NCBI GenBank assembly: GCA_964597535.1
Contig: CAZQYB010000097.1
Location: 1-10,151 of the forward strand
Reading direction: 5' to 3'
Origin: CAZQYB01 sp964597535
GTDB lineage: Bacteria > Planctomycetota > Phycisphaerae > Sedimentisphaerales > Anaerobacaceae
Length of the DNA stretch: 10,151 bases
Part shown: piece by piece, positions 1-5,307 of the stretch
Position numbering within the stretch: the stretch's first letter is position 1
Layout of the letters: each line of letters opens with the position of its first letter
Notes under the pieces: model-generated
What the model saw: the letters and a program-made list of their open reading frames with translations, nothing else
Told to the model about the DNA's origin: nothing
The model's database searches: none
Program-made: the position numbers and the translations under genes

Positions 1-1122
1 ATACTTACTACAAAGGTGAACGCAAATATTGGGACAAGCAGCATTCGCTCTTCTGTGGAAGCTGAAATCAAAAAGATGAAAACAGCGCTTGACGTTGGTG
101 CCGATACAATTATGGATTTAAGCACCGGAGCCAGCCTTGATAACACACGCGAGCAATTACTCGCCCGGTGCCCGGTGCCTTTCGGAACAGTGCCGATTTA
201 TCAGGTAATAGAAGGCAGAAATGTCGAGGACATAGACAGCAAAACAATTCTTGAGGTTATTGAAAAACAGGCCGAACAGGGTGTGGACTTCTTCACCATT
301 CACGCCGGCGTCTTAAAAGAATATCTGCCGTTACTCGAAACAAGGGTTGGAGGTATCGTCAGCCGAGGCGGAGCATTACTGGCCAAATGGATGATATATC
401 ACAATAAGCAAAATCCCCTGTACGAGATGTTCGATGACTTGTGCCGCGTAATGGTTGAGTACGACATTTGCTTTTCTTTAGGTGACGGCCTTCGTCCGGG
501 TGCAATCGCCGACGCCACCGACCAGGCCCAAATCGCAGAATTAGAAACACTTGGCGAGCTGACCCAAAGAGCACAGGAGGCGGGCTGTCAGGTTATGGTC
601 GAAGGTCCCGGCCACGTGCCGTTCGACCAGATACAGTACAATATCCAAATCCAGCAGAAGATTTGTCACGGTGCTCCGTTCTATGTGCTCGGACCGCTTG
701 TAACCGATGTTGCTCCCGGCTATGACCACATAACATCAGCAATCGGCGGTACCGCTGCCGCCTTTTACGGGGCGTCGTTTTTGTGTTATGTCACGCCGAG
801 GGAGCATCTGGGCCTGCCGAACGTCGATGACGTCCGAGCAGGGGTAATTGCGACAAAGATTGCAGCGCACGCCGCTGATGTCGCTCGCGGCCTGAAAGGC
901 GCCGCCGAAAGAGACAGCAGATTAAGCGCTGCACGAGCGAATCTGGACTGGAAAACACATCTGGCCGAATCGCTCGACCCGCAAACGGCTGAGAGAATGC
1001 ACACCGAGGTCTGCAAGGAAATAGGAGCCAAAGAACTACCCTCTGCCGATTACTGCTCAATGTGCGGCCGACAGTGGTGCAGCGTCAGAATAAACAGAGA
1101 AATCCGAAAACTGAGTTCATAG
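1..1122 (+). CDS. thiC: ThiC-family radical SAM synthase (phosphomethylpyrimidine synthase or close paralogue), 5'-truncated
   Basis: The reading frame is open from base 1 and reads ILTTK-VNANIGTSS, so the gene begins upstream; the GTG at 16 is an internal Val. 373 residues are present. Full-length short-form ThiC is about 430 aa, so roughly 55-60 N-terminal residues are missing. Family blocks in order: NANIGTS (7-13), ADTIMDLSTG, VPFGTVPIYQ, GVDFFTIHAGV, SRGGALL, MVEGPGHVP, GPLVTDVAPGYDHITSAIGG, FLCYVTPREHLGLPN. The C-terminal C-x2-C-x4-C (Cys 352, 355, 360) is the [4Fe-4S] site. The family turns aminoimidazole ribotide plus SAM into hydroxymethylpyrimidine phosphate for thiamine, in the cytoplasm. 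The tail 'WCSVRINREI' differs from the usual 'CSMCGPKFCSM'. Anaerobes also carry ThiC paralogues (BzaA/B/F) that make hydroxybenzimidazole for cobamides, and the paralogue type cannot be settled here. The family call is firm; the exact substrate outcome is less so. It converges on lptG. Confidence 0.93.
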   Translation: MLTTKVNANIGTSSIRSSVEAEIKKMKTALDVGADTIMDLSTGASLDNTREQLLARCPVPFGTVPIYQVIEGRNVEDIDSKTILEVIEKQAEQGVDFFTIHAGVLKEYLPLLETRVGGIVSRGGALLAKWMIYHNKQNPLYEMFDDLCRVMVEYDICFSLGDGLRPGAIADATDQAQIAELETLGELTQRAQEAGCQVMVEGPGHVPFDQIQYNIQIQQKICHGAPFYVLGPLVTDVAPGYDHITSAIGGTAAAFYGASFLCYVTPREHLGLPNVDDVRAGVIATKIAAHAADVARGLKGAAERDSRLSAARANLDWKTHLAESLDPQTAERMHTEVCKEIGAKELPSADYCSMCGRQWCSVRINREIRKLSS

Positions 1123-1140
1123 CTATGAGTTCATTGTTCA

Positions 1141-1150
1141 NNNNNNNNNN
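1141..1150. other. Assembly gap (10 N)
   Basis: Ten consecutive N, typical of a scaffolder placeholder, so the true distance is unknown. The gap lies 18 bases after the ThiC stop codon and directly before a second ThiC-like tail. Continuity between thiC and the region after 1151 therefore rests on scaffolding only. Confidence 0.98.
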
Positions 1151-1191
1151 GGATAAACAGAGAAATCCGCAAAATCATTAAAAGCAAATAG
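1151..1191 (+). CDS. 3' tail of a second ThiC-like reading frame (partial, 5' end in gap)
   Basis: After the gap, the frame starting at 1153 reads INREIRKIIKSK and stops with TAG at 1189-1191. The ThiC upstream of the gap ends INREIRKLSS. Seventeen bases are identical (1090-1106 and 1153-1169) and the sequences diverge after that. Two readings fit. In the first, a tandem ThiC paralogue lies mostly in the gap, as known for bzaA-bzaB pairs. In the second, this is the true end of the same gene and the last bases of the left contig are a strain variant or misassembly. Only 12 codons are visible, so no function is assigned. Confidence 0.5.
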
Positions 1192-1240
1192 TTGTTAGGG
1201 CATGGTATTCGGTATTTATCCTTAGGTTTCAGCCGGGGTT

Positions 1241-1267
1241 TGTCGTTCCTGCGAAAACAGGAATTTA
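1241..1267 (+). repeat. Dispersed REP-like palindromic repeat, copy 1
   Basis: A 27-nt element beginning TGTCGTTCCTGCGAAAACAG and ending GAATTTA. It matches the copy at 4138-4164 at about 23 of 27 positions and in the same orientation. The core is an inverted repeat, TTCCTG (1246-1251) and CAGGAA (1258-1263), around a CGAAAA loop. It sits in the convergent gap between the thiC region and the 3' end of lptG, so the hairpin could also act as a weak bidirectional terminator. Similar 'GTCATTC-CTGCGAAAGCAG-GAATC' repeats are scattered in many bacterial genomes. Confidence 0.6.
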
Positions 1268-1286
1268 CTACTTGCTGACGACTATT

Positions 1287-2399
1287 TTATGTCTTCATCG
1301 AATCTATTTCGATAAAGGCTATCGGTGCAAAGATAAAAATCGGCAGCCACGCCCAAAACTCAGGTCTTACTCTGCCAAAAATAATCTCCGCGGCAAGCAT
1401 CTTGCAAACAAAAGTCGTGATAAGACACGCCATTGTCACGCCAAAGCTAATCACAATCGCCGACTTCATCGATTTTGGGTCCCGACAAACCAATATCGGC
1501 AGACTTATCATAAGCATCACCAGACTGATAATCGGGTCGGTAATGTGGAAGTGCATCTGAGAGTATAGCTGCGCCATATCCTTTTCTACCCCCTGTGCTG
1601 CGAGGGAATTTAACTGCCGCCAGCTCAGCAGTGTTTTGTGTTCGGCCTTTCTTCTGACAGGGATGTCCTTCGGAGTAATGTCACTGGGGTAAGAAGCTAT
1701 CGGCTGAATACCTCCATGGGAGTCTTTTCGAATGATTCGACCCCCAATCAGGTCCCACCTGCCGGTTTTCGAATTATAATTAACCGCCCTTTCGGCTGAT
1801 ATCCGGCCGGTCAGCTCCCAAATAATGTGCGGCCCTCCGGGTTTGGGCACCTTACGCCGTGTGAGGATAGTTGGGTTATACAGCGTTGAGCTCTTTACGT
1901 CGAATCTGTGAGAGAAGATTAACGAACCATTATCGTCGCTCATAAACCGGACATCGTAAGTCTCCTCGCCGGGAACAGCGTCTTCGTCTCGCACAAGCTT
2001 ATCGGCAAGTGGCGGTATTATAAATTCCTGGTCGATTACCAACAAAACCGTCAACAGCAGCGCCAGGATAATTATCGGCCCAATCACCCGCTTTAGACTA
2101 ACTCCCGAAGCCATCAGGGCCACCAGCTCGCCGGACCGAGCCATCTTACCCAGCGAAAATACAGCCGCAAGCACAGTTATTACTCCGGCAAAATCACGAA
2201 AGTAAAGTGTGCTGTTAAGAGCGTAAAAAATCATTATATTCTTAATAACAGCCAGGGTACCAAGTCTGATGACATTCTCGGTAAACTCATCAAGATTCAC
2301 GAACAATTCAATAATTATTCGCAATCCTATCAGCACGCAAAAGGCAATTGCGTAGCCAATCAGAAAATTCTTTATCAGATATTTGTCCAATATCTTCAT
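1287..2399 (-). CDS. lptG: LptG-like permease of the LptBFG lipopolysaccharide exporter (YjgP/YjgQ family)
   Basis: 370 aa, close to the family's usual length of about 360. Six hydrophobic segments fall at roughly 12-32, 55-82, 105-123, 287-304, 312-337 and 347-365. The soluble part between the third and fourth (about 125-285) is the expected periplasmic beta-jellyroll. The conserved cytoplasmic coupling stretch reads SGELVALMASGVSLKR (89-104). The segment H-x-T-D-P-x3-L-x6-P before the fourth helix also fits the family. With LptF and the ATPase LptB it would extract LPS from the inner membrane and pass it to LptC/LptA. It is the second gene of a two-gene unit, 59 bases after the lptF stop. 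The ATG at 2397-2399 has only a weak purine stretch upstream. No lptB, lptC or lptA lies in the window. The split between LptG and LptF is inferred from gene order and length. Confidence 0.88.
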   Translation of the reverse strand: MKILDKYLIKNFLIGYAIAFCVLIGLRIIIELFVNLDEFTENVIRLGTLAVIKNIMIFYALNSTLYFRDFAGVITVLAAVFSLGKMARSGELVALMASGVSLKRVIGPIIILALLLTVLLVIDQEFIIPPLADKLVRDEDAVPGEETYDVRFMSDDNGSLIFSHRFDVKSSTLYNPTILTRRKVPKPGGPHIIWELTGRISAERAVNYNSKTGRWDLIGGRIIRKDSHGGIQPIASYPSDITPKDIPVRRKAEHKTLLSWRQLNSLAAQGVEKDMAQLYSQMHFHITDPIISLVMLMISLPILVCRDPKSMKSAIVISFGVTMACLITTFVCKMLAAEIIFGRVRPEFWAWLPIFIFAPIAFIEIDSMKT

Positions 2400-2412
2400 A
2401 ACTCATATCTCG

Positions 2413-2431
2413 TCGTTCGTATCTCGAACGA
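2413..2431. repeat. Short inverted repeat in the lptF-lptG intergenic gap
   Basis: TCGTTCG (2413-2419) and CGAACGA (2425-2431) form a perfect 7-bp stem with a TATCT loop, 14 bases upstream of the lptG start codon on the transcribed strand. It has no T-run, so it does not look like a strong terminator. It may affect mRNA processing or lptG translation. The TCGTATCTCG string inside it is shared with the heptamer repeat in front of lptF. Confidence 0.4.
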
Positions 2432-2458
2432 GACACGTTTCTATTAACTTAGCGGCTC

Positions 2459-4081
2459 TTAATTTTTCAGTAACTTGTGATATATCGCAAGGGCGAACAA
2501 CGACAAAAATATCAGGCCGACCCACATTAATAATGCACCTGAAATGCTTTGTGAACCGAGGTTTTTCGCAATATTTTTGCCCGCCATTATACAAACTATC
2601 AGCATCGCAGCAGGCACACAACTTGCGCCAAAAGCGCTGAGCAGATGTCCGCCCTTTAAAATAATACCCAAACCGATACCAATCATTATCATCGATACAC
2701 AACCTATTCCGAATACCAGCCGAGAATGCGTCTCCGCCTCTATCTGGGCTAATGTCTTCCGTATTGTTCTGTCAAGCCTGTTTTGCAGCCCTCTCAGTTC
2801 CGGGCTTGGTCCCTTTTGCAGTGCCGACAAATCCGCAGCCAATTTTTCAGCTTTCAAACCATTCTCAGTTCTGAATTCATCTGTTACGGCTTCTACGGCC
2901 TTCGGTACAATCAGTCCCCGGATAATCGGCCTTCGCGCAATGCCCTCCGAGCCGTCTGCACGCCGCCATCTGGGACTGTACAGTTGCATAGTCAACGTAA
3001 ACATTGATTCCTCGCCTTCGATATACAGCAGAGCCTTTTTGCATCGCAGTGTTCGCACAGCTTTTTTACTGTCAACATCCGTTTCCACGACCACAATTTC
3101 TCCGGATAACCCGATTGTTCTCTCATCTGTCGTACTGCAGTCGCCGGCAGTAAATTCGATAAACTTCTCACCACTGTACAGTTTATAAAAACGATTGGTA
3201 TCATCACTTATTTTCGCAGCAATATCCTGTACTAATAATTCTGTGGTAAATTGCGCGTACACCTTGTTAGCCAGTTCTGCAATTGGATAGAAGAGCATAA
3301 GGTCAACGTCTCGAATCCGCTTCATTTCATCGAGCTTCTTGAACTTTATATCATCGCCCAGCAGTGAGCCGAACTCCATCGTCAACGGCAGCCACTCTGC
3401 CGAGAACCCTCCCTCGTCCGCGGTTCCCATTTGGTACACGTTATATGCTGTTATTTGTACTTCGTTGAATTTTCTATGCGGATTGAAATATACCCTGGCA
3501 CTTTCAGCAGTGATAATCTTCTTTATCTGGCCGGCTTTCATCTCGACGACGACCGTACCTAAAAGCGTGTCGTTTTGCGGGTCCGCATCGTCGGCATAAA
3601 GCAGATATTGGCGGTCCTTGTCCGACGGCAGCTTATAGTAACCTCTTTCCTGGATATTGCGGAAAAGTATCTGCTTTGCGTCGGCCTTGACGGCGCGGAT
3701 AGACTTCTCCACAAAAATCGGCATCACGTGAAAACTCAAAACCAGATTTACAATCGCCACCATAATCGCCAGGGCCAGTCCCGGATAAACCAGTGTCAGC
3801 AGACTTACGCCGCTCGCCCTGCAGGCGTCAAGCTCATTATCGCCTGCAAATCGGCCGTAAACCAAAGCCGCCGCGAATAAAGCCGCGATAGGAAATACGA
3901 ACGTCAGTGATATCGGCACAAAGTAGCATATAAAATGGACCACCTGCCGAGGCCCCACCCCGTATTCCTGAATCGGTCGAAGAATACTGCCCAGAGTTAC
4001 GATTAGCGTCAAGGCCACCACCGCAGGCGCAAAAACCTTCATAAGCTCGCGAAATATGTATCTATGCAGCGTAAAAACCAT
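2459..4081 (-). CDS. lptF: LptF-like permease of the LptBFG exporter, unusually long (YjgP/YjgQ family)
   Basis: 540 aa, against about 360 for typical LptF. Hydrophobic segments fall at about 17-35, 48-76, 97-120, 454-475, 479-500 and 511-535. They keep the three-plus-three layout of the family around a periplasmic domain. The coupling stretch after the second segment reads GDNELDACRASGVSLL (80-95), the family signature that contacts LptB. The region between helices 3 and 4 is about 330 residues instead of about 160. Its last part (about 395-450) is charged and probably helical (coiled-coil-like), leading directly into helix 4. It would be transcribed first, with lptG 59 bases downstream. The start ATG lies 2 bases after a tandem ATACGAG heptamer array, which supplies only GAG cores as possible ribosome-binding sequence. 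The LptF label rests on its order before lptG and on similarity to the YjgP side; the family call is solid. Confidence 0.85.
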   Translation of the reverse strand: MVFTLHRYIFRELMKVFAPAVVALTLIVTLGSILRPIQEYGVGPRQVVHFICYFVPISLTFVFPIAALFAAALVYGRFAGDNELDACRASGVSLLTLVYPGLALAIMVAIVNLVLSFHVMPIFVEKSIRAVKADAKQILFRNIQERGYYKLPSDKDRQYLLYADDADPQNDTLLGTVVVEMKAGQIKKIITAESARVYFNPHRKFNEVQITAYNVYQMGTADEGGFSAEWLPLTMEFGSLLGDDIKFKKLDEMKRIRDVDLMLFYPIAELANKVYAQFTTELLVQDIAAKISDDTNRFYKLYSGEKFIEFTAGDCSTTDERTIGLSGEIVVVETDVDSKKAVRTLRCKKALLYIEGEESMFTLTMQLYSPRWRRADGSEGIARRPIIRGLIVPKAVEAVTDEFRTENGLKAEKLAADLSALQKGPSPELRGLQNRLDRTIRKTLAQIEAETHSRLVFGIGCVSMIMIGIGLGIILKGGHLLSAFGASCVPAAMLIVCIMAGKNIAKNLGSQSISGALLMWVGLIFLSLFALAIYHKLLKN

Positions 4082-4083
4082 TT

Positions 4084-4125
4084 CTCGTATCTCGTATCTC
4101 GTATCTCGTATTGCGTATATCGTAT
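4084..4125. repeat. Tandem heptamer repeat CTCGTAT, four perfect plus two imperfect units
   Basis: Four exact CTCGTAT units (4084-4111) are followed by TGCGTAT and ATCGTAT (4112-4125). On the lptF sense strand this is repeated ATACGAG ending two bases before the ATG. The unit length of 7 is not a multiple of three, but the array lies outside the coding region. A change in copy number would alter the leader, not the reading frame. Confidence 0.85.
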
Positions 4126-4137
4126 TGTGTTTAATGC

Positions 4138-4164
4138 TGTCATTCTTGCGAAAGCAGGAATCTA
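4138..4164 (+). repeat. Dispersed REP-like palindromic repeat, copy 2
   Basis: Starts TGTCATTCTTGCGAAAGCAG and ends GAATCTA. The hairpin TTCTTGC (4143-4149) / GCAGGAA (4154-4160), with one G-T pair, closes on a GAAA tetraloop. It matches the copy at 1241-1267 in the same orientation. The two copies flank the lptF-lptG pair. Confidence 0.6.
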
Positions 4165-4328
4165 TAACCTATCCATCATCATCTATCCGCTTTTTTACTG
4201 TTTTGCAACAAAATTCTCCCCCCTTCTTGCTTTCGCCTGCCCTGTTGAAAAAATCCGCCGGCGGCTGTTCTTCAGTCCGACCCGGCTGATTTTAAGGAGG
4301 AAAATTGCCCAAAATTCACAAAAATTCC

Positions 4329-4358
4329 TTGCAAACAGAATCCCTTTTCCGTTAGAAT
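4329..4358 (+). promoter_or_regulatory. Putative sigma-70-type promoter for the 4395 remnant
   Basis: TTGCAA (4329-4334), an 18-base spacer and TAGAAT (4353-4358), 36 bases ahead of the ATG at 4395. The GTTAGAAT string recurs in the promoter-like sequence at 4523-4551. This is consensus matching by eye only. Confidence 0.4.
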
Positions 4359-4394
4359 TGTATTTAGGTGAAACTTTGCTTGGAGGATTTCAAA

Positions 4395-4586
4395 ATGAGG
4401 ACTGTGACCTATGCCCTCCTTTGCCTGCTCTTGGCCATTTCTTGCCAGGCGGAGGTAATCATCATCGATGACGATGGCGCAGCGGCAGCAAGTTTACAGG
4501 CTAAGTTCATTCATTTTTTTACTTGTATTTTGGGCCAGCTTGTGTTAGAATGCAAGGCGAACAGTCGGAGTGTTCATTCCAGGTAG
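4395..4586 (+). pseudogene. Remnant or truncated gene for a secreted protein (signal peptide plus IIIDDDG start)
   Basis: A 63-codon frame whose ATG at 4395 has a good ribosome-binding site (GGAGGA at 4382-4387, 7-base gap). An in-frame ATG at 4368 lacks such a site. Residues 1-19 form a signal peptide (MRTVTYALLCLLLAISCQA). Mature residues 20-27 read EVIIIDDD, close to the QTIYVDDDA that opens the giant beta-helix protein at 5308. From about residue 29 the similarity stops, and the frame runs through the promoter-like sequence of the next gene to a TAG at 4584-4586. The likely reading is a beta-helix-type exported gene that lost everything after its first 30 codons by deletion. A small exported peptide cannot be excluded. 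The Cys at 17 does not sit in a good lipobox. Confidence 0.45.
4523..4551 (+). promoter_or_regulatory. Putative sigma-70-type promoter for the PEP-CTERM gene
   Basis: TTGTAT (4523-4528), a 17-base spacer and TAGAAT (4546-4551) preceded by TG two bases upstream (extended -10 form TGTTAGAAT). The ATG is 58 bases downstream. It lies inside the tail of the 4395 remnant frame, which supports that tail being non-functional. Confidence 0.5.
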
Positions 4587-4609
4587 TTTGCGAAAAAGAG
4601 GTCGTGGTG

Positions 4610-5221
4610 ATGAAGTATCCGTTAGTGATAGCTTTGTTTCTTGCTATGGTTTCATGCGCTGGTGCCGTGATGATTTCCGCCGATGCGGATGGGTTTAGCG
4701 ACGGCACGGATATCTCTACAGCTTTTGGCGGTATGACGCTGTTATCTGTTGGAGGATATTCTGGCCTGGATGGTTTCGTTTACGCTTGGGGTGATGGCCT
4801 GGCAAGCACCGGCGCAAGCGTGTTCGCAAATAATCTATCCTTTCAACGGCAGTGGTATGCAAATCTTGTAGATGGCTTTGCGTTCCGCGCCGACTTCGAC
4901 CAACCGGCGAACTATGTGGCGATTGACATCATCGGAGACGACTATTCCGGAGACATTGGGATATTGCGCGCATACAACGCAGACAACGTTCCGCTGGAAA
5001 CTGTTACCTCAGATGCGCTTGGGTACGGTGAGGTCTTCACTGCGGAGATTAGCAGAGGTTCTTTCGACATTGCATATATAATCGCAGGTGGAGCGGTCCC
5101 AACCGAGGATACGGTTCATCTCGACAATCTGATTGCAGATGTGATTCCTGAGCCGGCCACATTGTGGCTGTTTGCTCTCGGCGGCTTGCTCTTGACAAGG
5201 AAGCGCAGGATGTTAGTCTAA
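4610..5221 (+). CDS. PEP-CTERM sorting domain-containing exported protein
   Basis: 203 aa. The ATG at 4610 was chosen over the upstream ATG at 4523 because AAGAGG (4596-4601) lies 8 bases before it and a signal peptide starts exactly there (residues 1-19, ...AMVSCAGA). The C-terminus is a textbook PEP-CTERM signal: VIPEP (178-182), a hydrophobic stretch (183-196) and the basic cluster RKRR (197-200). Such proteins are exported by Sec, then cleaved and anchored by an exosortase at the cell surface or in an extracellular matrix. The middle (about 85-175) alternates short strands, with VAIDIIGDD and a late VHLDNLIAD. This resembles the beta-sandwich, carbohydrate-binding-like domains common in PEP-CTERM proteins, but no specific ligand can be named. 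The giant protein gene follows after 86 bases with no obvious terminator, so co-transcription is possible. No exosortase gene lies in the window. Confidence 0.88.
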   Translation: MKYPLVIALFLAMVSCAGAVMISADADGFSDGTDISTAFGGMTLLSVGGYSGLDGFVYAWGDGLASTGASVFANNLSFQRQWYANLVDGFAFRADFDQPANYVAIDIIGDDYSGDIGILRAYNADNVPLETVTSDALGYGEVFTAEISRGSFDIAYIIAGGAVPTEDTVHLDNLIADVIPEPATLWLFALGGLLLTRKRRMLV

Positions 5222-5307
5222 ATAGACTGGCAATATGTCAAATATGCCCAGTTCGGTCAGCTGGTGTGTTGGAAGGCATAGGAGTATAAGCTTGGAGAGA
5301 AAAAATT

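Larger units (their letters stand above)
4082..4394. other. Divergent intergenic region between lptF and the exported-protein genes
   Basis: These 313 bases hold no supportable gene. From left to right they contain the heptamer array next to lptF, the second palindromic repeat, an AT-rich stretch, a GC-rich palindrome CCGCCGGCGG (4255-4264), and a strong Shine-Dalgarno-like AAGGAGG (4294-4300) that leads only to a 16-codon TTG frame. The promoter-like pair listed at 4329-4358 follows. No clear sigma-70 promoter for lptF could be picked on the minus strand. Confidence 0.6.

Noticed and set aside
16..18. GTG as the thiC start codon
   Set aside because: The upstream bases continue the ThiC frame (ILTTK before VNANIGTS), and about 55-60 family residues are expected further upstream.
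1246..1263. Rho-independent terminator between thiC and lptG
   Set aside because: The stem is only 6 bp and AT-rich, with a poor T-run. The sequence is better explained as a dispersed repeat, though some terminator effect is possible.
2544..3188. 214-codon plus-strand frame inside lptF
   Set aside because: Antisense to a well-supported membrane protein gene. The translation shows no domain and is explained by the codon pattern of the opposite strand.
4126..4200. Minus-strand promoter for lptF
   Set aside because: Strings such as ATGACA and ATATAC are too far from consensus to call.
4305..4355. 16-codon frame starting at TTG after AAGGAGG
   Set aside because: The Shine-Dalgarno match is strong, but the spacing is only four bases, the start is a rare TTG, and the peptide has no recognisable features. 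It could be a leader, but nothing supports that.
4523..4609. Upstream ATG extending the PEP-CTERM protein by 29 residues
   Set aside because: It would put a polar stretch before the signal peptide and overlap the promoter-like sequence. The ATG at 4610 has the ribosome-binding site.
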